This document shows, piece by piece, positions 1 through 5,032 of a stretch of 5,032 nucleotides of DNA. This stretch comes from an uncultured Solobacterium sp. (GTDB taxonomy: Bacteria; Bacillota_I; Bacilli_A; Erysipelotrichales; Erysipelotrichaceae): contig CAKMPP010000034.1 in NCBI GenBank assembly GCA_927911475.1, forward strand, positions 1 through 5,032, in the 5' to 3' direction. Position numbers and translations under genes: made by a program. The notes below the pieces were generated by a model. It saw nothing but the letters and a program-made list of their open reading frames with translations. It had not been told where the DNA came from and made no database searches. Every line of letters starts with the position of its first letter. Positions within the stretch are counted from its first letter, which is position 1.

Positions 1-3
1 CTT

Positions 4-41
4 GTATGATAATTTCGTCCTGAGAAGACGAGATATCATAC
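4..41. repeat. Long interrupted hairpin at the left flank of the insertion sequence
   Basis: GTATGATA (4-11) is perfectly complementary to TATCATAC (34-41), and inside it TCGTC (15-19) pairs with GACGA (27-31), leaving a 7-nt loop and a small internal loop. That is 13 base pairs in 38 bases. If the element starts near 42, this palindrome is host sequence lying directly beside the insertion point, and it would originally have stood just downstream of the GTPase-NYN gene. No good T-run follows on either strand, so it is not a classical terminator. It could instead belong to the element if the true left end lies further left or outside the window. Confidence 0.55.
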
Positions 42-61
42 TCTCCTTTCTGGCCCTTTAT

Positions 62-67
62 TATAAT
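62..67 (+). promoter_or_regulatory. -10 box of the element's 5' non-coding RNA, probably completed at the circle junction
   Basis: A perfect TATAAT stands at 62-67, with no convincing -35 box at the right distance upstream in the integrated form (39-44 reads TACTCT). In IS110 elements the excised circle can join a -35 from the right end to a -10 in the left end. With TCTCCT as the core, the joined sequence would give TTGATC (1519-1524), an 18-nt spacer and this TATAAT. A perfect TTGACA also lies at 1505-1510, but with the same core its spacing would be 32 nt. Transcription would start near 74. Confidence 0.45.
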
Positions 68-73
68 GAAGCT

Positions 74-270
74 GTCCTGAGTAAGTGTTTATATATCCTA
101 CAGCTCAGTTTCAACTGGGACTGTTTATACAGGAGACTACTCTCCACAGTCTGCTTCATAGTTAATTGGTTGGATGTTCCGATACACATGTATTGAGTTC
201 TTATGTCTCGCAAGGATACTGAAGCAGATTACCCGTGGTGACTCAGGTCTAGAAAGGTAATCTGTTTTTT
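74..270 (+). ncRNA. Candidate IS110 bridge RNA in the 5' non-coding region
   Basis: In IS110 elements a non-coding RNA upstream of the recombinase has two internal loops, one pairing with the target and one with the donor ends, and it guides recombination. Here the segment is about 197 nt and contains a row of stems: AGCTGT/ACAGCT (70-75/100-105, which straddles the assumed start); GACTGT/ACAGTC (119-124/146-151) enclosing GGAGA/TCTCC (132-136/141-145); CTGCTTCA/TGAAGCAG (151-158/220-227) closing a 61-nt loop with an inner CGATAC/GTATTG hairpin (180-185/190-195); and CAGATTACC/GGTAATCTG (225-233/256-264) followed by T6. The last two stems share 225-227, so they must partly trade. An alternative long-range pairing is CCTGAGT (76-82) with ACTCAGG (241-247). 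The 5' end is estimated from the -10 box and the 3' end from the terminator. Position and layout fit the family; guide assignment is uncertain. Confidence 0.6.
225..270 (+). terminator. Terminator-like hairpin with T6 directly before the recombinase start codon
   Basis: CAGATTACC (225-233) and GGTAATCTG (256-264) form a perfect 9-bp stem with a 22-nt loop, followed at once by six T (265-270) and then the ATG at 271. This looks like an intrinsic terminator that gives the non-coding RNA its 3' end. It would also hold recombinase expression low: few transcripts would pass, and in those that do, the GG of the only Shine-Dalgarno-like sequence (252-257) lies in the stem. The large loop makes it a weaker terminator than a compact hairpin. 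Confidence 0.6.
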
Positions 271-1437
271 ATGCACGTTTACGTCGGCGTTGATATCGCC
301 AAAGAACTTCATTACGCTGCCATCATGGATTCTGATGGTGTCGTATCCAAACCTTTTTCTTTTGAGAATAACGACAAGGGCTTCAATCTGTTACTCTCTC
401 ATCTTGCTCCTTACAACAAGGAGTCTATCCTGATCGGTTTTGAATCAACCGCTCATTATCAGGAGAATCTTGCTTACTTTCTTAAATCGCTTGGTTATCG
501 AACTGCAGAAATTAATCCACTTCAAACCGCCGCTTTAAGAAAAGCCAATATACGCAACACTAAGACTGATAGTGTAGACGCTAGGTTGATATGCCTCGCT
601 TTAATGAACCACAATATCCAAGGTGACCAGCGAGACTCGGCACGGTTGGATGATCTTTATCAACTTTGTAAGATGAGGATGGATACCATGAAGAAACGAA
701 CTACCTGTAAGATTCAATTTGTAGCTATCATGGATCGGATCTTCCCTGAACTGGCTTCCTTTTTTGATAACAACCTCCACACCAATACAATCTATCGCTT
801 GATTGACTCTTTTCCTCTACCTTCTCAAATAAAGAAAACTCGAATTGATATTCTCACCAAGCTTCTCCACAAAGCTTCTAGAGGCCATTTCAAGAAAGAA
901 AAGGCTCAAAAACTGAAGGATTTGGCAGATATATCTGTAGGAATCCCCTCTGACATATTTGCCTTCCAAGCTCAACAGTTGGTTCATCAAATCGAGTTCT
1001 ATACAGATCAGATTCAAACAATCGAGGAAAGAATCAATACGAATCTGGATGTTATGAGCTCACCCCTCATGACAATCCCTGGAATCGGCACTTTCTGTGT
1101 TGCTTGTATTCTGTCTGCTATAAAAAATATAAACGATTTTGATGCCCCCTGTAAAATACTTGCCTATGCTGGCTTGGATCCTGTCATCAGACAGTCAGGA
1201 AAATTTACTGCCAGTCATACCAGAATGTCCAAAAGAGGAAATAGCCTACTTCGCTATGCGCTAGTCTGGTCTGCTGGAAATGTAGTAAAGAATAATCATA
1301 CATTCGCTGAATACTACCGCCATAAGACAGAAGATCAGGGGAAGTCACACTATCAAGCACTAGGACACTGTGCCAAAAAATTGGTCAAATCCATCTATCA
1401 CATGCTCAAATGTAACGAATCATTCAATCTTGACTAA
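271..1437 (+). CDS. IS110-family transposase (DEDD/serine recombinase)
   Basis: This 388-residue protein catalyses excision and insertion of the element. The N-terminal RuvC-like DEDD domain (Pfam DEDD_Tnp_IS110 type) shows D8 in YVGVDIAKE, E58 in GFEST, and D100 and D103 in KTDSVDAR. A charged helical middle part follows (about 120-260). The C-terminal Transposase_20 domain begins with the helix-hairpin-helix-like IPGIG (269-273) and contains the AYAGLDP motif and the probable nucleophile serine S309 in RQSGK, which becomes linked to DNA in this family. All expected catalytic residues are present and the length is normal, so the enzyme looks intact. The ATG at 271 is favoured because an in-frame TAG stands at 250-252 and no other ATG, GTG or TTG lies between them. 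The Shine-Dalgarno candidate GAAAGG (252-257) is 13 bases away, which is far, so translation is probably weak. It is convergent with the host gene that ends at 1538. Confidence 0.96.
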   Translation: MHVYVGVDIAKELHYAAIMDSDGVVSKPFSFENNDKGFNLLLSHLAPYNKESILIGFESTAHYQENLAYFLKSLGYRTAEINPLQTAALRKANIRNTKTDSVDARLICLALMNHNIQGDQRDSARLDDLYQLCKMRMDTMKKRTTCKIQFVAIMDRIFPELASFFDNNLHTNTIYRLIDSFPLPSQIKKTRIDILTKLLHKASRGHFKKEKAQKLKDLADISVGIPSDIFAFQAQQLVHQIEFYTDQIQTIEERINTNLDVMSSPLMTIPGIGTFCVACILSAIKNINDFDAPCKILAYAGLDPVIRQSGKFTASHTRMSKRGNSLLRYALVWSAGNVVKNNHTFAEYYRHKTEDQGKSHYQALGHCAKKLVKSIYHMLKCNESFNLD

Positions 1438-1451
1438 ACTTTTTTGAATTT

Positions 1452-1472
1452 CTCCTCCCTAGGAGTTGTTTT
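1452..1472 (+). terminator. Weak possible terminator after the transposase gene
   Basis: CTCCT (1452-1456) pairs with AGGAG (1461-1465) over a CCCT loop and is followed by the T-rich TTGTTTT. It begins 14 bases after the stop codon. The stem has only five pairs, so termination would be partial at best. It may instead be a structural part of the element's right end. Confidence 0.35.
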
Positions 1473-1481
1473 CGTCATGCT

Positions 1482-1511
1482 CTGTCAATTCAATATATTT
1501 TTTATTGACAG
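1482..1511. repeat. Inverted repeat CTGTCAAT/ATTGACAG in the right end
   Basis: CTGTCAAT (1482-1489) is perfectly complementary to ATTGACAG (1504-1511) across a 14-base AT-rich spacer. No T-run follows on either strand, so it is not a standard terminator. It lies inside the element's right end and its second arm contains a perfect TTGACA (1505-1510) pointing outward, which could serve as an outward -35 box. Confidence 0.5.
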
Positions 1512-1533
1512 TTCATAGTTGATCTCCTATGAA
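1512..1533. repeat. Inverted repeat TTCATAG/CTATGAA spanning the proposed right boundary
   Basis: TTCATAG (1512-1518) and CTATGAA (1527-1533) are perfect complements separated by 8 bases. The left arm would be element sequence and the right arm mostly flank if the core TCTCCT at 1523-1528 is the junction. The left arm, extended to TTCATAGTT, recurs in the candidate bridge RNA at 155-163. The repeat ends 4 bases before the stop codon of the GTPase-NYN gene. Confidence 0.5.
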
Positions 1534-1540
1534 TGTGTTA

Positions 1541-1954
1541 ATTGTTCTTCAATCTCATGATTGATAAAAGTAATACGTCCAATAATTCTCTTGCGGACAT
1601 GCGCTTAGCACCTTGCGCAAAGATTGCATTTTGAATCAACCCATCAGAACTTGCGACAGTAATGTCATAGTCTTTCTGATGATCTGACACAAAACGTTCA
1701 ATATACGCATCTGCTGTCAAATTACTGGATGTGTACACGACTTCCATGTCCTTACGTGAATATATTGTACCAAGATTATCTTTGACTTTATAGCCATCAA
1801 ATACAACAATCATTTTTTCTCCTGTGAACACTTGATAGTTGAACAAAATATCCAATAATTTTTCACGCGAGATTGCTAATTCTTCATCTTTATAATCTTT
1901 AAATATATCCCAACTAAATATCATATTGTAGCCATCTACCACAAGACATGCGGG
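1541..1954 (-). other. NYN/PIN-like ribonuclease domain (YacP/Rae1 type) of the fusion protein
   Basis: These 138 residues resemble the stand-alone YacP/Rae1 protein over nearly its whole catalytic domain: VVDGYNMI at the start, then IVVFDGYKV, TADAYIERF, VASSDGLIQNAIFAQGA and MSARELL. The acidic residues expected for metal binding are present: D699, D745, D774 and D796 in frame-corrected numbering. The domain therefore looks catalytically competent. In Bacillus, Rae1 is a separate protein that enters the ribosomal A site and cleaves mRNA in a translation-dependent way; here it is tethered behind a translational GTPase. Confidence 0.88.
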
Positions 1955-3890
1955 TAAATGTTTGATTACTTTCGGCTTTTCTTCCTTAGGTTTCTTTTTA
2001 ATAGGATTGCTTTGTTTATCAAAGTTGCGATTGTTAGATGTTGAACGTTCGAAAATACGCTTTAATTCATCCTCTTCAATTCGATATGTGCGATGCACAG
2101 TTGAAGTGGATTCTACCTTTTCCTCTACGATATCCATGTATTCATCCGCTTTATCCCAAGTCACTGTAAAGCCACTACCATTTGCACAGAATACAGAAGA
2201 TGAAGGATTACGCATATCCATTTCAGGATCATAACCAATTTGAGTCACAATCTCATCAGTATCCTGACACATATCATAACCATCCGGTTGGAAGGAAAAC
2301 CTTCCTTGTCCTTTGCTATAAGCATTTACTTCATTTTGATAGTGGGCAAGTAAACGAATACAACCTCTGCCAACGATGACACTGCGACCATCTCCACTAT
2401 CCTGTATTTCAAACTGTGCCTTTTTACTTTCTAAATCAAATAATGCTTTTGATAAGAATTCACTCGGTACAGTTAATTCAAACCGTACATACGGCTCTAA
2501 TAGTATTGATGTTGTTTTCATCAATGCTTGTCGTACTGCACGTGAAGCAGCTTGTCTAAAGTCTCCACCTTCAGTATGTTTTAAATGACCTTTTCCAGCA
2601 ATTAAAGTAATCTTTACATCCGTTAGTTCACTGCCAGTTAGTACTCCACGATGTTTCTTTGTACGTAAAGCACTTAGTATTGCATTTTGCCAGTTAAAGG
2701 ATAATTGATCTGAACCAGTTTCATTGGCTATTAAAATTCCCTTACCTCTTACTAGAGGATCTAATCGAACCTGTACTTCTGCATAATGACGCAATGGTTC
2801 AAAGTGACCTGCACCCTTTACAGATTCTGCAATCGTTTCACGATAGAGTATCCTACCTGTACTAAAGCCTACGGAAATTCCACAACGATCAAGGATTCTC
2901 TTCTGCAAGACTTCCATCTGCATTTCACCCATGATATGTACATCAATCTGCCCAGTTTCACTTTGGATATCCATTTCAAGTGCAGGATCTTCTTCACTAA
3001 TTTCACGACAAGCCGTCGTAAGTGCAAGTAAATCTGTACCCCTAGGATAAACCAAACGATAATCCATATATGCATTTAATATTGGTTGTTTTTGTGTCTC
3101 TTCAAAGCCTAAACCATCTCCTGCTTCGAAATGTTCAAGGCCCTTTAATGCCACGACCATACCAGGATATGCTTCCTCTAACATGCTAAACTTTGAGCCA
3201 TGATAAAGCCGAATCTGGTCTACCTTTTCATCCTCATCAAGTCTTTGTTTCGCATGCAATATACCACCAGTAATCTTTACATGTGTTAGACGTGTATGAT
3301 TTTCTGCCACGGTAATCTTATAAACTCTTGCGCCAAAATCGTCAGGATAATTTCTACCAACTGAAAATTGTGCAATTCCCTCTAACAATACATCAATGCC
3401 TTGCAGCTTTAATGCAGAACCGAAGAACACCGGAAAGAAACTACGATGATAGAAACCCTCTACAATCTCTTCCGATGTCAAAGAACCCTTGCTTTCATAC
3501 TGCTCTAAGAGCACATCGCTAGAAAAGCAAATTTCTTCCATCTTATCTTCGTTTAACCAATTGATACAGTTACCGGATAGTTTAGCATGAATATCCATAA
3601 GTAACTTTTCTTGAGTAAAATAACTAATATCCATCTTGTTAACAAAGACTAAAGTAGGAATATGATAATACTCTAAACACTTCCATATTGTTTCACTATG
3701 TGCCTGAACACCATCTTGTCCATTGATCAATAGAATTGCCATATCTAAAACGGACAAAGTTCTTTCCATCTCAGATGAAAAATCCGCATGTCCTGGTGTA
3801 TCGATGATATATACTTCGATATCTTTATAAACAAAGTGAGCCTCTTTAGAATAGATTGTAATCCCACGATTTCTTTCTTGTTCATCAAAA

Positions 3891-3901
3891 TCAAAAAAAA
3901 G
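3891..3901 (-). other. Frameshift site: run of eight T followed by TGA in the GTPase gene
   Basis: On the coding strand the zero frame reads GAT TCT TTT TTT TGA T. Dropping one T gives GAT TCT TTT TTT GAT TTT GAT GAA, which continues into the expected switch I segment (QERNRGITI). A phenylalanine tRNA on TTT before TGA could re-pair perfectly with TTT one base forward, as in the prfB (RF2) shift, and an eight-T run can also slip during transcription. No Shine-Dalgarno-like stimulator of the prfB kind stands just upstream. A homopolymer count error in the assembly is the simplest alternative. Confidence 0.8.
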
Positions 3902-4037
3902 AATCGCGATGATCCACTCTACCTAATGCTCCAATCGCACCTGTTTGATAAAGGATACTCTCTATTAATGTCGTCTTACCCGCATCTACATGTGCTAGGA
4001 TACCGATAACTGTACGTTTTGTTTGACCCATGCTTGT

Positions 4038-4066
4038 ATTATACCAGTTTGAAATACGCATAGAAA
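4038..4066 (-). promoter_or_regulatory. Extended -10 promoter of the GTPase-NYN gene, suggesting a leaderless mRNA
   Basis: On the minus strand TGGTATAAT (4046-4038) is a perfect extended -10. The -35 region is poor (TTTCTA at 4066-4061, spacing 17). The usual start about seven bases past the -10 falls on the A of the ATG at 4031, so the transcript would have little or no leader, which fits the absence of a Shine-Dalgarno sequence before that ATG. If translation instead begins at the ATG at 4061, with a weak AGG six bases before it, this motif would lie within the coding sequence and the promoter must be further upstream. Confidence 0.5.
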
Positions 4067-4072
4067 ACCTAA

Positions 4073-4116
4073 TCTGCAGGAATTCTCTTTTCAAGTATAA
4101 TGATAAAAATGGAGGT
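4073..4116 (+). promoter_or_regulatory. Promoter and ribosome binding site of the alanyl-tRNA editing gene
   Basis: TATAAT at 4096-4101 is a perfect -10; the -35 at 17-base spacing is the weak TCTGCA (4073-4078). A start near 4108 gives a leader of about 14 bases that carries the strong Shine-Dalgarno GGAGGT (4111-4116), five bases before the ATG at 4122. The divergent promoter of the GTPase-NYN gene lies within 12 bases, so the two could share a regulator or interfere with one another. Confidence 0.6.
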
Positions 4117-4121
4117 ATCCT

Positions 4122-5032
4122 ATGCAGCACTATGATAATTTATTAAACCTTAGTTGTGATACAACAATCGCAACTGAAAAAGACGGCTATTACGCCTTCA
4201 AAGAGACTGTATTCTATGGTGAAAAAGGTGGTATGCCAGGAGATAAAGGAACTATTAATGGCTTAGAAGTCATCGATTTAAAATGGGAAGACGACATCCT
4301 CTATCACAAAGTAGATGGCATATTAGAAAACCCTATTCACATGGAGGTTGATAAAGAAACGCGTATCATTAATACAACCATACAAAGTGCATATCATTTA
4401 CTAGATGGCTATTATGGCAAGATGGGTCTTTATATTGTTGCGATTGGTGTAACATCACCAGAAAATCAATGGTATGAAGTCAACAGCAAAAACCTAGATG
4501 AAAAACATCTAGAAGAAGTCCAGAATTTTATGAATGATATCCTATTACAGGATATCCCAACAGAGTTTACATACTATAAAGGTAGCGAATACCCAAATCC
4601 AAAATATGCAAATCACGATGAAGTAAGAGTCGTAACGTTTGGTGATATCGACAGTCAACCATGTGGAACTCCACATGTAAATAATGTCAATCAAATCGGC
4701 AGTTTTATCATTTTAGGTAGCGAAAAGACATCACGTGGTACACGTATCTATACAACTATTAGTTGGTCAACAAATATTAAATTGAAGAAGTACTATAATC
4801 TAATTCAAGAATTGCGTAAAACTCTCAACGGCAAAGAAGATGATATCCTAGAAAATATCCAGAGTTTACGCAACACAAATAAGGTATATAAAAAACAAAT
4901 TGAAGATCTTCAAAAAGAATTAACAACGTACAAGGTAAAAGAAATTCTTCAAATGGAAGATAGCGTACTAGTAGATGTTGTGGATGTTAGTCTATTACGT
5001 CCAGTATCACAAGCTTTACTAAATGAAGTATC
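4122..5032 (+). CDS. Alanyl-tRNA editing protein (AlaX-like, AlaRS editing and DHHA1 domains), partial at the window end
   Basis: The open frame runs from the ATG at 4122 to the window edge with 303 residues and no stop; long AlaX proteins are near 400. The family hydrolyses mischarged Ser- or Gly-tRNA(Ala) in the cytoplasm. Visible are the GEKGGMPGDKG segment (33-43), matching the glycine-rich GGQxxDxG motif of AlaRS editing domains, an LL-containing helix with H92 (SAYHLLDGYYG), and CGTPH (181-185), matching the CxxxH zinc motif, followed by GSFIIL and SRGTRIY. Residues about 222-275 form a charged coiled coil typical of the link to a DHHA1 domain, whose beginning is at the edge. One oddity is that the usual HxxxH zinc motif reads QSAYH, with Q88 in place of the first histidine, so metal binding or activity may be altered. 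It is divergent from the GTPase-NYN gene. The family assignment is fairly sure; the substrate is not shown. Confidence 0.82.
   Translation, partial: MQHYDNLLNLSCDTTIATEKDGYYAFKETVFYGEKGGMPGDKGTINGLEVIDLKWEDDILYHKVDGILENPIHMEVDKETRIINTTIQSAYHLLDGYYGKMGLYIVAIGVTSPENQWYEVNSKNLDEKHLEEVQNFMNDILLQDIPTEFTYYKGSEYPNPKYANHDEVRVVTFGDIDSQPCGTPHVNNVNQIGSFIILGSEKTSRGTRIYTTISWSTNIKLKKYYNLIQELRKTLNGKEDDILENIQSLRNTNKVYKKQIEDLQKELTTYKVKEILQMEDSVLVDVVDVSLLRPVSQALLNEV

Larger units (their letters stand above)
42..1528 (+). mobile_element. IS110-family insertion sequence, about 1.48 kb, boundaries approximate
   Basis: The recombinase at 271-1437, a long structured 5' non-coding region and a short 3' end are the standard plan of the IS110 group, in contrast to the IS1111 group, where the non-coding RNA is at the right. 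No long terminal inverted repeats are seen, as expected for this group. The proposed ends rest on a direct repeat TCTCCT at 42-47 and 1523-1528, 1481 bp apart, which would be the recombination core; IS110 elements make no true target duplication beyond such a core. Against this, TCTCCT also occurs at 1451-1456, so six bases are weak evidence. The right end cannot be far beyond 1537, because an intact host coding sequence ends at 1538. The left end could lie anywhere left of about 60, including outside the window. Confidence 0.7.
1538..4031 (-). pseudogene. Tet(M)/EF-G-like translational GTPase fused to a Rae1/YacP-type NYN nuclease, with one frameshift
   Basis: Removing one T restores 830 residues; positions below use that frame. 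The GTPase domain has G1 AHVDAGKT (13-20), RGIT (55-58), DTPGH (77-81), NKMD (131-134) and GSA (204-206). Domains II to V like those of ribosomal protection proteins follow to about 600, then a conserved tail (NPSSSVFCANGSGF, 608-621), a lysine-rich linker near 677-689 and an NYN domain (693-830). Such GTPases bind the ribosome near the A site; Rae1 of Bacillus cuts mRNA there, so the inferred role is ribosome rescue or quality control, with tetracycline protection less likely. Frame: the 5' part reads to VDHRDSFF and stops at TGA (3893-3891); the remainder is open from 3892 to the TAA at 1538-1540. A product restarting at the ATG at 3769 would lack G1 to G3. Everything else is well conserved, so the break is recent, a sequencing error, or bypassed. 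The ATG at 4031 is chosen by analogy with Tet(M); an in-frame ATG at 4061 is possible. Confidence 0.85.

Noticed and set aside
2..196. Small open frame on the + strand at the left edge
   Set aside because: It overlaps the structured non-coding region, has no ribosome binding site or recognisable protein character, and is better explained by the candidate bridge RNA.
235..252. In-frame GTG codons at 235 and 238 as earlier transposase starts
   Set aside because: An in-frame TAG at 250-252 follows them, so they cannot lead into the transposase.
1482..1511. Inverted repeat as a bidirectional intrinsic terminator
   Set aside because: Neither strand has a T-run after the second arm, and the spacer is long and AT-rich.
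1962..3522. Several open frames of 65-90 codons on the + strand and one on the - strand
   Set aside because: They lie inside the GTPase-NYN coding region in other frames, and their products look like frame shadows with no domain, start signal or composition of their own.
3788..4009. Open frame on the + strand opposite the GTPase N-terminus
   Set aside because: The opposite strand encodes conserved G1 and G3 motifs here, so this frame is a shadow.
1538..4031. Gene as an acquired tetracycline resistance determinant
   Set aside because: The tip loop and the NYN extension differ from Tet(M)-class resistance proteins, and no transfer genes are seen apart from the adjacent insertion sequence.
1..5032. 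CRISPR array, tRNA or rRNA gene
   Set aside because: No regularly spaced direct repeats, cloverleaf-like segment or rRNA-like sequence was seen on reading either strand.

Overview
The window reads as chromosomal DNA of a low-GC Firmicute. The AT-rich codon use, the strong GGAGGT ribosome binding site and the protein families point there, and a gut-type lineage such as Erysipelotrichia is my guess. The placement is inferred from style and family, not from a marker gene.

Layout: (1) Bases about 42-1528 hold an IS110-family insertion sequence on the + strand. It has a structured 5' non-coding region of about 200 nt that ends in a terminator-like hairpin plus T6, directly abutting the start codon of a 388-residue DEDD/serine recombinase (271-1437). 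A short right end follows. The non-coding RNA is in the position and shape expected of a bridge RNA, and parts of it match the element's ends and flanks. (2) Bases 1538-4031 on the - strand encode a Tet(M)/EF-G-like translational GTPase with a C-terminal Rae1/YacP-type NYN ribonuclease domain. The reading frame is broken once, at a run of eight T, between the P-loop and switch I. One base less would give a continuous protein of 830 residues. (3) Bases 4032-4121 are a 90-base divergent promoter region. (4) From 4122 to the window edge runs a + strand gene for an AlaX/AlaRS-type alanyl-tRNA editing protein, cut off by the window end.

The two host genes are divergent and both concern translation: one is a ribosome-binding GTPase joined to a nuclease of a family that cuts mRNA on the ribosome, the other a tRNA proofreading protein. 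The insertion sequence lies immediately beyond the GTPase-NYN stop codon, in convergent orientation, so it does not cut the coding sequence but has probably separated the gene from its original downstream region.

The most noteworthy points are the GTPase-NYN fusion, the TTT-TTT-TGA-T frameshift site inside it (mutation, transcriptional slippage, or +1 recoding resembling that of prfB), and the candidate bridge RNA. The exact ends of the insertion sequence, and which RNA segments are guides, cannot be settled without an empty-site comparison.
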